Source: Liolophura sinensis
Lineage: Eukaryota > Mollusca > Polyplacophora > Chitonida > Chitonidae
Length of the DNA stretch: 64,000 bases
Reading direction: 5' to 3'
Assembly (NCBI RefSeq): GCF_032854445.1
Contig: NC_088299.1
Span: 18,221,608-18,285,607, forward strand
Made by a program: the position numbers and the translations under genes. The notes under the pieces were generated by a model, which saw nothing but the letters and a program-made list of their open reading frames with translations, did not search any database and was not told where the DNA came from. Position 1 is the first letter of the stretch. Each line of letters opens with the position of its first letter. Positions 27,301-37,980 of this stretch are shown here, piece after piece.

Positions 27301-30300
27301 CTCTGCACAGAGAGGAAGCTAGCATGACTTGAACTCACAGCGACCGCATCATGGGTTAACGCTCCGCGCTAACGTGCTATCTAGCTCTCTGAGGTCACAC
27401 AGCAGCTGTCAGTAGTGGGGGTGTTTCAGATAGGGCCTACCTTGTGAAGAGCAGTGGATTACTCCTGTTTTCTTCACCCATGAAAACCTGGTCTTATCGT
27501 CTCGGTGAAAAATTCTGTAATAAAGAATTGGACGCCAGTTAAATAGGTAAATGTATGATTTTTTACTTTTAATTTCTTTTACTTTTTATTGCCAGCATAT
27601 TTTTGGCGATGTGTCCAATTTTCCCTGTCAGTATGTAATGCCAGATGTGAAGATACTGACTGCCCCTGGAGGACAGTTAATTCATTGTCTCGCTGGCCAC
27701 AGACAGTCCATAAGCTGTGTGGACATCAGTTCGGATGGATGCGTAGCTGTCACCGGTAGGCCCATCATCCTCTCGTTCTCTTAAACTACGTCCAAGGATT
27801 ACGACGTACATTATGATCGTATTTCACAGTTGTGTCTTCAATGACTCTTGTTGTTGATGTAATCGGATTCATCAGTCATTACTACATGTGTATCGTCGAG
27901 ATGTCGTGATGTATTTTACTTCTCTTTGAGACCGTTGACTGCATGAATATTCCTTCGTTGCCAACCCGTTCGGTGGACTGATATCGGATTTGGTTATGTT
28001 TGCACCACTTCAGAAACTCGACAAGGGGTTAGTTATAAGCATTCACCTCCAATACATCAGCCAGATATTCTACTGTTTTTCGCAGTATAGAACAATCTGT
28101 AGAACGCCTGTCCATGAATCGGCCAAGCCAGCAGCCAAACGATCGTGAATCACGTGACTGCAGCGAAAAGCTGGCGTAAAACAATATGTGGAACTGCATC
28201 TCTGCTGATGCCTACAAAGCTATTGGTTCATCTTGTTTTAAGTAATTCATTTTCTACGATTTCATTTAAAAACAACGAAGATTGGATCTCCAAAATCCGC
28301 AATATACTTATTACCTTGGTGCTGGTCTGCTCCCTCTTAGTGTGCTTTTTATGTCATGTTCCATCATTCATAATATTCAATGTCGATTGTCTTGTAGCAT
28401 CTGCCGACAAATCCGTCCGCTTTTGGAACGTACGAGACGGTAAACTACTCCAAGCGGTGGAGAACGTGGTGGAAGATCCAGAGCGAGTTCATATATGTGG
28501 TGGTGACAAAATTGCTGTGGTTAACTCGGAAAAATACCTCCTGGGCCTCCGAATGACCTCGGGGGATTGGGCCTACAAAATCGACAATCTCCAGGGTGAT
28601 AATATGATGAACTTTGTTGTCTGTGGGAAAGACAAAAGCATCCTGGTCGTCTTCGGAGAGACTACTGTGTACCTTCTAGACGCCATCACAGGCAAACAGC
28701 GAGCCCAAGTTACTCCCAATTCACCCATGGGATCGGATCATTTTAATGCCTATGATCCGATATCAGGTAATGACCTCTGGTACTTCCACACCATTCCTAT
28801 CCTCACAACATTCCTGCGTAAGACTTTGGAATCTACTTCTGTACAAATTGTCCAATACCCGCGACACAGAGGATTGGCAATTTAATGTTTATTTGACGAC
28901 AAAGCATCGTTCATGTAAAAACATTTCGCACATTGCCAGTGATATGTATATAGAATTGGTATCTGTTATCTGATTACTTTCTTTCATATTTGTGTAAATA
29001 TATCTGTTACGTACAGCCAGAGGACGGTATGTCGCCACGGCGCCTTCCAACTCTGCCATTTTGAGAGTTCTTGACGTCGTGAAAGAAGAGTTTATCCACA
29101 ACAAGCGGATGTTCCCGGCACCGAAAACAGACGATGATGACGAATTAACAATCGACGCCGTGGCCATATCATCGGATAAAAAGTCCATTTACGTCTCCAA
29201 TTACATGGACAATGACATTCATATCTGCCATCTGAAAACCATGGCCAAACTACGTGTCTTGAAAGGTAATCGTGATTCTTAAACTTCACAATTCAAATGG
29301 GACCATTAAAGTATTTTCCGATAAAAAAACAATCCTTTATTTTTAGAAAAGTTAGATTCATAGATCGTACATATTTACTACATAATCACCACTTAGCAAG
29401 CCCTACAAAACGGCGTCAAAAGTTATTTTAACCTAATAGTTGTATGTTTGATTTGAATTGAAGTCATACTTCTTGTCGTTTTTCTGCTAATATTCTAATT
29501 GTATTTGATAGGGAAGAAGTCTGATAATTGTGAAAAATTTCACGTTTCCCTGGATGGCACAACTCTATATTTCCCGAATTACAACACGATGTGTTACGTC
29601 GATCTAAAAACCGGCCAAAGGACAAGTCATATCAAGCACCCTAACTCCGTGACGGACGTGGCTACGGTCGACTTGACGAACGTGGTCAGTATATCCAGTG
29701 ATAGCGTTCTGCGGGTGTGGGACCTGTCAAGAGAAGACCCGCAAGCTAAACCCAAGGTCGTGAGCGAGGCCAAAGAGGGCCGTGTGAAGAGTGCCCGCAG
29801 ACGACACAACAAGGAGGAAGATATCAAAGAAGAGACCAACGATGGTGACCAACATAAGGAGGAGAAATTCACCTTCAGGTACATCTTGACGTTGAGGAAT
29901 ATAAGATGGCTCAAAACCTGAATGCTTGCCATTCCTGTATTTAACTGGAGTCTGATTTGTGAAATTGTACAATTGCTTAAGATATTTCCAGAATTTTATT
30001 CCAGGCAACAAGTCACATAAAGCCGGTACAGGACAAGCAGTGATGAACCAGTCGTCTTCCTTGCAAACCTATCAGAATATAAACAGAGTACCCTGAGAAT
30101 CACAGTACCAAGTTACCACTCAATGATCACACATAGCATCCGAGTTTTCCTGTACACAAGTGCAATCAGTAGACAAGCAGAATGCCATCAGAGTACCCAC
30201 GCAATACAGTTAGTCTACCATTACAATCCGCGTACCATCAGAGTACAATCAGAGCACAGTCAGGATTCGTGTACAATCTGAATGTTATAAGAGTGCCATG

Positions 30301-33300
30301 AGAGAACAATCGGAGTACCATGAGATAATAATCCTTGTACCGTCAAAGTACAATCCTTGCACAATCAGAGTTCCAGGAGATAACAATCCATGTACAATCA
30401 GAGTACAATCAGATAACAATCCTTGTACAATCAGAGTACCATTAGATAACAATCCTTGTACAATCAGAGTACCATCAGACAACAATCCTTGTACAATCAG
30501 AGTACCATCAGATAACAATCCTTGTACAATCAGAGTACAATCAGATAACAATCCTTGTACAATCAGAATACCATCAGATAACAATCCTTGTACAATCAGA
30601 GTACAATCAGATAACAATCCTTGTACCATCAAAGTGCAATCCTTGTTCAGAGTACCATCAGATAACAATCCTGGTATAATTAGAGTACCATCATATAACA
30701 ATCCTTGTACCATCAAAGTGCAATCCTTGTACAGAGTACCATCAGATAACAATCCTGGTATAATTAGAGTACCATCATATAACAATCCTTGTACCATCAA
30801 AGTGCAATCCTTGTACAGAGTACCATCAGATAACAATCCTGGTATAATTAGAGTACCATCATATAACAATCCTTGTACCATCAAAGTACAATCCTTGTTC
30901 AGAGTACCATCAGATAACAATCCTGGTATAATTAGAGTACCATCATATAACAATCCTTGTGCCATCAAAGTGCAATCCTTGTACAGAGTACCATCAGACA
31001 ACAATCCTGGTATAATTAGAGTACCATCATATAACAATCCTTGTACCATCAAAGTGCAATCCTTGTTCAATTAGAGTATCATCTGAATACCAAATCACAA
31101 ATCAATGACCCCCCAGGCCGTCCAAGTTTTCCTCTATACACGTCTACAACAAAGTGATGTACGATTTCAGGATGATAGAGAGGTTGCCAAATCCTCGTTA
31201 CATTTTCGTCCTCAACAGTCGAAGGGAGATGCAAATCTATGACTTGGTCAAAAAGGTGTATGTGAGATCCGCCAAGGTTAATGACGAACCGGTAAGTAGG
31301 GATTCCTCGTGTTCACCGTTGTAGTTGTGATTCAGATCAAATCTAGCAAGTACTTTCTTATATTGAAGTAAACACCACTTACGCCGAAAAATACACCTTC
31401 ATATTCAAGTCAATGGTGGATGTCAATTCTTTATGTACCTCGCTATCCATAGGTGAAGAATGTCAAATGGCACGTGATTGACCAGAAGATGGCAGTGGTT
31501 TTGACGGATGATCGCCAACTACAGCTCATTGACTTAGACCGGATGGAGCCGATCAGGATGCTGCAGGGCTACCTTCCCAAGTACAATTCGGAGATTGTCG
31601 TTCGGAAACAGGCCAAAGGTAGGGATGGTCACATGACTTGTGCGACAAGTGGTTCGCTGTTCGTCTGCTATGTTTCCTAACTACAGTGGAGGTAATCATA
31701 TTATCGTCATCTGCCATCTGACATACACCATAGATATTACAAGAAAACGGCCTTGTAATCTGACCCAAATAACGCACCTGGAAAGTAGAAAGTTAAAATT
31801 TAAATTAATCAGTTAATCCGTCCAATCAGTCAATTTAAACAACCTGCATCTCTACGATTCTGAAACTGACGCAACGCCTATCTGCATACATTAACGCACA
31901 TTTGATATAGAATAGAATTATTGAGCACAATTAGAAATGTTATAATGTTTTGCTCCATCCATTTGTCTGATGTCGGCCAAGTTTGTAGATTACGAATACA
32001 TGTATATCAAGCGTGGAAAAAATACTATTAGGCTACCATACACGTAATTATCCATATAAAATGAAAACAAGATGGTCGTGGGTTACCCAAACCCCCTTAA
32101 CCCCCCCCCCCCCCCCCCAGATAACTGTAAGAAAATGGAATGACAAGGTTTTTATTAAAGTAGCCCTGGAATTGCAAAATATCGTCTGCTTCTGACAGTT
32201 ACGATAGTATGGGTCAACTTTGGATGTGAAAAAATCTTTTGACATCTGATATTTTCCTCTCCAGAAATCATTACAACCACCAGGGGACGTAAACAACTCA
32301 AAATTTACAACATGGACACCGGATTGACGGTGAAGATCATGGAGACCAACCAAACAAAACCTGTCGAGGATCTTTTGGTGAGAATTGGAAAGATTTTCAC
32401 AAAATAGTACACAATATTTTAATGATCGCTGGAAACTGTTAAGGTTGTCGGTGTGTAACATGAACTAGATAACCAGGAATACACGAGCAGTATAACACAT
32501 TAGTGTAAACATTGCACAGGGATTACCAACATATATTTTGAAACTGTTTCTCCAGATGAGCAAGGACGGCAACTGGCTGGCTGTTACGCTCGACGAAGGT
32601 CCGTTGTTAATCTACAACCTAGCGGAGCGGCAATGTCGTCACGTGCTCAAGGAAGCCATGGTCGGCGAGTACCCGTCCCTGTCAGACGCCTTGTTTACTC
32701 CATGCAGTACCTTCTTCCTGATAAACTGTAGCCGTTCTTATCCGCACGAGGCTGACGTAGACGAGTATTATTACGTAGTAATTAATATAGAGACAGGTAA
32801 GTAATGCATTTCGCTATATTGTACTGTCCAGCAAAAACAAAAACCTATTTAGGCTGTCACCGTTTGTTGCTTAGCACCATTTCCAAGCAGACACTCACGA
32901 GTTCGCTAAAATATTATATAAGATTTCAATATTGTCCACATATTCTGCCGCTCTCACGTTCGCTTTACATTACCGTGACCATTTAAAATTTTGTACAGAA
33001 ACCTTGCACGACGTCAAGGTCACTGGAGTCACAGTGATGAGACAGGAACTGATGTCAGAAAACACAAACACTCTGTCTCAGTCTTTGTCTTTGTATATTC
33101 TCGATAAACCTGCTTTCTCTTTATCTAAAGTATCCACACCATGATTCCAACGGACAATTGAAATAATTTTATTTATGAATCGGTGGTGAGGTTAAGCCTA
33201 GACAAGCCAACGGGCGTGTAGCACAGGCCCAAAAGGTCAAGGTTTTCTAGTGATGGCACATACGCTGTAAGGAGTATCTATTGTCCCGCCAGATGCAAAG

Positions 33301-36300
33301 ATGTTGGATCACTGGAGGATTTGTGACCAGGTTATAGTTTGCGCCTGTCGTGTCCCAAATTGTAGCGCAGTGCTCGACATGCAAAAGTGGCTATTATGAA
33401 TATCACCAATACCTAAAGAAAAGTTTTGTATTATTTATACTTCGAAAACGGCCTAATCGTTCTCGAAGTCGGGAGACCTGGGATCAATCCCCGGTTGGGT
33501 CATACCAAAAACTTTAAAAATGGTACTTGTTGCTGTCCGGCTTGGCGCTCAGCACTGAGAAGTTAGAGCAAGGAAACAGGACTGGTTGGCCCAGTGTCAG
33601 TATAATGTGACTGGGAGGAGTGTGCAGCACTTTGGAGGCATGTACTGGCCCTGCTACAAGAAGACACAGTATGTGTACACCAACCTAATTACTCCTTGTC
33701 GTCATGAAAACTGAACAATTGTTCAGTACGACATGAAACGTCAAGCTTACATGCATATATACTTCAAAAACTTTAAGGGGCCGCCGTGGCCGAGGTGGTT
33801 ATAGCACACCAGCGCGGCTCATGGTGGCTTCCTTTCCTGCCATACTTGGGAAGGTCTACCTGCGGATAGTCATGAGTTTCCTCGGGCTCTGCCCGGTTTC
33901 CTGCCAGCATAATGGTCGCAACAGTCTTATAAGTGAAATATTACTGGGTACGGAGTAAAACACCAATCAAATAAGTAAAAAAATTAATTGAAGACTTTTA
34001 CTTTGTGAAGAAAAAATTTAGTTCTTGAACTTTGAAAATACTGCAGCTAAAACCCATTTGTGTATACCTCTTTACATTCCAGGGGAAATTGTCAACCATT
34101 TACTGGACATCGAATACTTGAAGAAGTACAAGGAGAAGGAGAATGACTGTAGTGTGGATGTTCAATGTAGTGCGTACTTACGGGACTTCTTACTCCTCAC
34201 AGGCAGTGACGACAGATTGATACGAGTGTGGGATGTCAAGTTGGGTAGGTGATAGGTGTCATGTTCAATAGCAGTCTGCCTATTTGCCGTTAATGTGTAG
34301 TTTGCTTTTCAAGCAAAGCGATGTCATAAGATCTAGCCATTTTGAGCGCATAATAACTCTGTAGCATGTACCACGGTTAGACTTAACGGATTTCAAAAGG
34401 TCGGATGAGAGGCGGCGTCGCTCAGTTCACCAATTTCTTGCTATGGTTAAGCTTACACTACCTGTCGTTCAACTCGTAGATTTTGCGTTTGATTCGCCCA
34501 CAGGGTACTCAAACACGCGCCTGTCACACCGGAAATAAATAGGCCTGTGCAATTGCCGTTTTGCGTTTGCATAGACGAAAACTTTGGGCTCAACCAGGCC
34601 GTTCTAACTGAGGCCACCAAAATTGGCGGATACAAAACAGGCGTAAGTGGAGCTGGCTTAGTTTAGGTCACATTGTTTCGTGAGTGTAAATGCGCGAGCC
34701 GTTCCGAGCCAAGAGTAACCACGGCAATGAACTCAAAACTATGTTAGCAAAATGGTGTAGAGTTTGTTATCTTATGTCGCAATCATGTAGATTTTTACTA
34801 CAGAATGTTCACATTTAACCAGTTGCTGGTCCGACTACACATCGCTATCGCTACCAGACGCCGTTGGGTTGTTTGGAAATTAGAATATAATATTGTGTTA
34901 TATTTAACAGAATAATCTGCTGCAATAACAAAAGACATTCTAGCATCACTCAGACAAAAGACTTTATGGTAAAACTAACAGATTAATTTTTTCAGTGCAC
35001 CAAACCCGGAAACATCTTACTCGATATCAAAGGACACTTTGATAGCGTATTTCTGCATAAACCAGGATTCTGCTGGTGGACTTAGCATCCCCGTTATGAA
35101 CAGTTAGGATAAAACCTTAAATAAGGTAAAATGACAAGAGCCCGTAATTCACCGGTATCGTGTGGCCACCTGCCAGCTATTACACTGTCGTCACTGCTCT
35201 TGTTTTACTCTCTATGCTGTACGTCTTTAATTATATTGCATTCCTGCATAAAACAGGATTTTGCTGGTGGATCAAGCTTCGCCGAGGCCTGGTCCCTACG
35301 CATGTGTTTTAATGTGATTGTGTGTTAAATTTGATGACAACACAGTATTTTGAGTATTTCTAGACCAGTGACGTTTATTAAATTGCAACTGCATTTTTTG
35401 GCCGAATTCTGCGTAAGGCATGGTCTGGGAGGGAGGGGGGGGGGGAGGGTAATCTGCTACTATTTATTGACATTTACGTGAACAGGTGGAATAAAACTTT
35501 GACCGAGGCCGTAATTCACCGGTATCGTGTGACCATTTGTCAGCTATAACACTGTCGTCGCTGCTCTGGTTTTACTCTCTATGCTGTACGTCATTAATTA
35601 TACTGGACTATTTGAAAATTCGACGCTGTAACAAACTTCAACTTTAGCATTTGGTCGATCCTTTAAACGACATATATAATTACAGCCCATCACACTAACA
35701 CGAGGCCAATTGATTAGTCATTCAGGGACCTTCTTCTTCCGCAGGTAAAATCCTCCATCGGTTGTCCGGTCACAGCCATGATGTCTCCACGCTTATGGCT
35801 GCCGAGAACGGGGGTAGATTTCTCAGCTACTCCAGTTACACCGAGGAAGAAGCTTTTAGACTCTGGGACGGTCACAACTTTACCTGTTTGGCTACATTCA
35901 AGGCAGATGATGACGTAAGTTAAAACAACCTGTGGCTCTCAGTACAGTGGCGAGTGTTACCACAAAATGCTGTGACTGGATGGAATGTCATGTCTGATGT
36001 CTACTTTATACTAGTACAGTGAGGCAGCTCCTGCATGTCAATTATTGTTGTGTGTGGTGTCAAACGCCAGTCTATTAAAGAAAGTAAATAGATTACTCTC
36101 TACGACAACTTGCCATTTTCAATAACCTGTGTTGTAGATGACCCGAATCTGTTTAACTCTGGACGGAAGTCGCGTAGTGGCGGGGAACGCGGCCAAAAAG
36201 GCTTTGGTGATCTGGCAGCTGATGGGGTCGGGCACCGAGGCTGAGGATGTTACGGGAGAGGAAGAGTTCGAAGGCGAGATGACGTCTTTGACTTTCACTC

Positions 36301-36536
36301 CCCTCGGTTCTGTAACCTTTGAAGAGCCTGACCCCGACACCGAGGTCGCCGAAGTGTCGGATGACGAAGACAATTCGACAGATGATGATGACGATCTAGA
36401 CAAAGAATTAGAAAAAATGAACTTTGATGATTTAGATCTCGATAAGGAGCTCAGTGACTTGAACTTCAGTGACTCAGACGATGACACCATGGACAAAACG
36501 AATACAATACCATCTGCAACAGGTAAGAAAAACTGA
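12377..36536 (+). CDS. NACHT and WD-repeat domain protein (NWD1/NWD2-like STAND NTPase)
   Basis: I joined 27 exons that keep one open frame, about 1,761 residues. The first is short (12377-12408: M-N-S-S-K-P-R-S-K-V-G) and ends in GG before GTAAGT. The second (14853-15115) follows TTCTGTTCCATACAG; phase 2 joins correctly and continues a Pro/Lys/Thr-rich tail into 'KVVRIFTSSTFT'. An ATG at 14803 is an alternative start. Order: basic N-tail, DUF4062-like domain (about 86-330), NACHT P-loop GSSGSGKT at 450, Walker B LVLFLDSLD at 538, helical linker to about 920, WD40 region to about 1650, acidic tail. Related STAND proteins oligomerise on nucleotide exchange; a sensing role is family knowledge, not shown here. 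The last exon ends in a stop at 36536, but a perfect donor ACAG-GTAAGA lies 15 bases before it, so further exons are possible. The second intron holds an exceptional array. Confidence 0.85.
13468..14555. repeat. 98-bp minisatellite in intron 1 of the NACHT-WD40 gene
   Basis: About 11 units of 98 bp sharing 'AAGTGCGTCAGTAACTTACA' and 'GAGTACTTGATCAGGAGTCT'. Two unit variants alternate (CCCGAGTACTTGATC and CCCTATGTACTCGATC), and pairs of variants recur together, showing multi-unit duplications. The array ends about 300 bp before exon 2. Open frames across it are a by-product of repetition. Confidence 0.92.
15091..18165. repeat. 36-bp minisatellite (about 85 units) carrying the exon 2 splice donor in each unit
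   Basis: The array starts inside coding exon 2 of the NACHT-WD40 gene. The last 25 exonic bases (15091-15115) and first 11 intronic bases (15116-15126) are the first unit. The conserved core is AGTACATTCACAG-GTAACG, where the dash is the splice junction. The whole array is open in the coding frame up to a TGA at 18169, giving 12-residue repeats like GNVHILTISTFT. Two minus-strand frames are open too. A few units have broken donors: CAG-CTAATA in some copies, CAG-GAAACG in some, CAG-ATGACA in one. Blocks of units recur at offsets of 648, 504 and 684 bp (18, 14 and 19 units), so the array grows by multi-unit duplication. It ends about 130 bp before the exon 3 acceptor (18299). Confidence 0.95.
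18299..20693 (+). CDS. NACHT-WD40 gene, DUF4062-like N-terminal exons
   Basis: Exons 3-7: 18299-18501, 19014-19129, 19619-19830, 20163-20291, 20565-20693; junction phases 1, 0, 2, 1, 1, then 1 into the next exon. Together with exon 2 they spell the hallmark series of DUF4062/NWD-type N-termini: 'VVRIFTSSTFT' then D-S-S-H-E-R-N-A-L-M, 'FQVVDMRWGVRDEA', 'HMTTELCLREV', and 'FLSHKYGYRSFPSKI'. The join between exon 2 and 18299 restores the family's SSTFxD..ER motif, which identifies the first donor (15116) as the ancestral one. Introns hold a diverged SINE (19197-19370) and a SINE tail (20024-20058). Confidence 0.85.
19197..19370 (-). mobile_element. SINE family A, diverged fragment
   Basis: Reverse-orientation copy with an ATTTATTTAT tail complement, 'AGGAATATTTTACTTACACA' and 'GGGCAGAGCCCAGAGAAAGT'. 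Strongly diverged, hence old. It lies in the intron after exon 4 of the NACHT-WD40 gene. Confidence 0.7.
20024..20060 (+). mobile_element. SINE family A, tail remnant
   Basis: About 35 bp, 'TATTCTTGAGAACGGCGTAA' followed by ATCACCAATCAAATA, matching only the 3' end of family A. Confidence 0.6.
21150..25080 (+). CDS. NACHT-WD40 gene, NTPase exons
   Basis: Exons 8-12: 21150-21361, 22962-23110, 23633-23735, 24270-24482, 24750-25080. The first ends 'FHGRDEMLE', the family motif before the P-loop. Exon 9 holds 'SPLVVHGSSGSGKTSVMA' (Walker A), exon 11 'STLVLFLDSLDQLDPSHG' (Walker B) followed by 'KIVVSTLPEPIYE' (sensor-1-like strand), and exon 12 begins the winged-helix/helical region with 'FLEVPTLPDKDVSSILDSWL'. 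Every junction keeps the frame. The 1.6 kb intron 21362-22961 shows no recognisable element. Confidence 0.88.
23895..24190 (+). repeat. Dispersed repeat family C, copy 1
   Basis: Shares an ordered series of motifs with 35130-35605 and 40265-40600: 'CTAGACAAGTGACGTCTAAT', 'GCATTTTCTACC', 'AACTGACAAGAGGCCGTATT', 'TCACTGGTCATGTGCGACCA' and 'CTGTTGTCGCAGCTGCGGTT'. About 300 bp, no coding capacity or tRNA-like head seen; class unknown. It lies in the intron between the Walker A and Walker B exons. Confidence 0.65.
25435..26984 (+). CDS. NACHT-WD40 gene, helical linker exons
   Basis: Exons 13-16: 25435-25587, 25937-26083, 26388-26604, 26825-26984 (junction phases 1, 1, 2, 0). They encode 'GLTESELEDILSCDEEVL', then 'VFYWYHRQFIETATDRY' and 'LLADYFRGTW', the region that follows NACHT in NWD proteins and in other STAND ATPases (resembling the F-Y-W-x-H-x-Q-F segment), then leucine-rich helices. 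No catalytic motif is expected here. Confidence 0.82.
27165..27395 (-). mobile_element. SINE family A, near full length
   Basis: Reverse orientation, from an ATTTATTTGATT tail complement through 'CAGCATTATGGTGGGACAAA' to a decayed head complement near 27390. Located just before the first WD40 exon. Confidence 0.8.
27596..36536 (+). CDS. NACHT-WD40 gene, WD40-repeat exons
   Basis: Exons 17-27: 27596-27755, 28398-28766, 29017-29265, 29512-29878, 31171-31291, 31453-31618, 32265-32377, 32556-32796, 34083-34244, 35745-35914, 36138-36536. WD-type strands are clear in 'LAGHRQSISCVDISSDG', 'ASADKSVRFWNVRDGKLL', 'SISSDSVLRVWDLSRED', 'LLTGSDDRLIRVWDVKLG' and 'LHRLSGHSHDVSTLMAAE'; others are degenerate. 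Exon 20 carries a Lys/Arg/Glu-rich insert; the last exon is very acidic (runs of Asp and Glu, about 100 residues). Introns carry an 84-bp array (30300-31075), SINEs at 33440 and 33780, and family C repeats near 35000. Confidence 0.85.
30300..31075. repeat. 33-bp minisatellite passing into an 84-bp higher-order array
   Basis: From 30300 to about 30640, units of about 32-33 bp contain 'ACAATCCTTGTACAATCAGA'. From about 30640 onward, five copies of an 84-bp composite unit containing 'GGTATAATTAGAGTACCATC' and 'AGTGCAATCCTTG' follow, so a local multi-unit segment was amplified again. The 84-bp period keeps both strands open, giving spurious frames of about 260 codons. It lies in the intron between exons 20 and 21. 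Confidence 0.92.
33440..33768 (+). mobile_element. tRNA-derived SINE, family B
   Basis: tRNA-like head ('GGCCTAATCGTTCTCGAAGT', 'GGGATCAATCCCCGGTTGGG'), then 'CATACCAAAAACTTTAAAAA', 'CAGTATAATGTGACTGGGAG' and 'CTACAAGAAGACACAG'. Better preserved than the 3645 copy. Immediately followed by a family A copy. Confidence 0.82.
33779..33985 (+). mobile_element. SINE family A, internally deleted
   Basis: Head 'GCCGCCGTGGCCGAGGTGGT', then a shortened middle and the usual 3' end 'ACACCAATCAAATAAGTAAA'. Part of the B-box region is missing. It lies about 100 bp upstream of the exon starting at 34083. Confidence 0.8.
34990..35605 (+). repeat. Dispersed repeat family C, copies 2 and 3
   Basis: 'CCGTAATTCACCGGTATCGT', 'CACTGTCGTC' and 'TTTTACTCTCTATGCTGTAC' occur twice, at about 35130-35240 and 35505-35600, with 'TCTGCATAAACCAGGATTCT' also duplicated at 35055 and 35245. 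Between them lies 'TTTCTAGACCAGTGACGTTT', shared with copies at 23930 and 40345. This looks like two partly overlapping insertions or a local duplication. A G-run lies at about 35430. Confidence 0.65.
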
Positions 36537-37174
36537 CCTCCCGTTGCAGGTGTCCTGCGTGAGGTGTATTTCGTGATGATAGAGTTAGGCAGCACTTAGA
36601 ACTTGGCGGCATGATCACTATCCTGGCTATAAAAGCTACACCGCCAGGATGAGAATAGAATCACCCACATAGTGACAAAGGTTTATTTGTGGCTATTTGA
36701 GAAGTTGTTTATGATATTGTTAAATAACTGCCCATGTTAGTTTTGCTTAATTAGTCTGGTAAGGCAAACAAATGCTAAAACTTTTCATATCGCATGCGTA
36801 ATGAGAAAAATTGTAATACTGTGATGTATAAAAGTCAATTTGGGATATTACTACGTAGTTAGGTAAGTACATACACTGAAAATACACGCTGCCTTAAGTA
36901 AAATACCAACTGGTGGTTTCATACCGAGCGTCTGTTATTCTTGACGTGCATAAACAATTCTTTTATAACCAGTCTAAAACTTTGTCGGGACGTTTGAAGT
37001 TTATAGAACACCTGAAATACCGAGCAGTTTTGTTAAGCGATGTGATTTGCGGATCTCTGTAGATTGAATAATTCTGTCAATTGCTGGGAGGGAAGACGAG
37101 CACACTAACCAAAGTCAGTCTTCTCTTTATATCTGACACGAAGCTTTGTCATAAAAACGTATTTTTTTTAAAAG
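36537..37174. other. Presumed terminal intron or 3' flank of the NACHT-WD40 gene
   Basis: No recognisable element. It is an intron if the donor ACAG-GTAAGA at about 36521 is used, and 3' flank if the stop at 36536 is used. Confidence 0.4.
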
Positions 37175-37458
37175 CATGGAATGTTATGGAACAATGCCAC
37201 ATTGCTGCAATGACAGGGCCGAGTCAGTTTGTAAACGAGGTCCACTTTTTCCACACTCAGAAATATATTCTGATTTCTTGTTAAATGATATTTAATTTAA
37301 AATATATATAAATAATTAAAAAAATATATTAAATGCTCTACATCCCGTGTCTATTCTTTACTGTTTAGAAAACAGATAAGAAAGTTGTGAGGACGGTGTT
37401 ACAGCCTTACAGCCTCCATTACTCGTATTATCAATACCTGTGTATTAACCCACGATAG
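37175..37458 (+). CDS. Candidate extra 3' exons of the NACHT-WD40 gene
   Basis: If the last exon is spliced at the ACAG-GTAAGA site (phase 1), an exon starting at 37175 after a T-rich tract joins in frame and reads A-W-N-V-M-E-Q-C-H-I-A, then 'FVNEVHFFHTQKYILIS', which looks like a further WD40 strand pair. A weak donor (TCTT-GTTAAA) at 37279 and an acceptor at 37375 would add 27 codons ending I-N-P-R and a TAG at 37456-37458. That stop lies in the first unit of the following minisatellite. Phases are consistent throughout, but the second donor is poor, so this is inference. Confidence 0.35.
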
Positions 37459-37980
37459 CACAGCCAGGGATGGGTTAACCCACGGTAGCACAGCCAGAAA
37501 TGGGTTAAGCCATGACAGCACAGCCACTGATGGGTTAACCCACGACAGCACAGCCAGAGATGGGTTAACCCACGATAATACAGCTAGGGATGGATTAAGC
37601 CACGACAGCACAGCCAGGGATGGGTTAAGCCACGATAGCACAACCAGGAATGGGTTAACCCACACTACCACAGCCAGGAATAGGTTAACCCACGATAGCA
37701 CAGCCAGGGATAGGTTAACCTATGATACCACAGCCAGGGATGGGTTAACCCACACCACAGTCAGGGTTGGTTTACCCAACATTAGCACTGCCAGGGGTGG
37801 GTTAACCCACGATACCACATCCAGGTATAGGTTAATCCACAATACCACAGCCAGGGATGGGTTAACCCAGGACAGAACAGCCCGGGATGGGTTAACCCAC
37901 GATAACACAGCCAGGGGTAGGTTAACCTACGATAGCATAGCTAGGAATGGGTTGATTCACGATAGCGCAGCAAGGGATGG
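37441..37980. repeat. 32-bp minisatellite with a perfect palindromic core
   Basis: About 16 units of 31-33 bp: TGGGTTAACCCA, a perfect 12-bp palindrome, followed by 'CGATAGCACAGCCAGGGA'. Unit variants differ mainly in the CGATAG segment. It is not telomeric repeat. Confidence 0.9.

Noticed and set aside
28145-28397. Upstream part of a 246-codon frame before the WD40 exon
   Set aside because: The frame is open by chance in the intron; the acceptor CTTGTAG at 28397 and the phase-1 join to the previous exon define the real start at 28398.
30285-31074. Overlapping 258- and 261-codon frames on both strands
   Set aside because: Products of the 33/84-bp array in an intron; flanking exons join cleanly without it.
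37441-37980. Interstitial telomeric repeat
   Set aside because: GGGTTAACCC superficially resembles TTAGGG strings, but the 32-bp unit is not telomeric.
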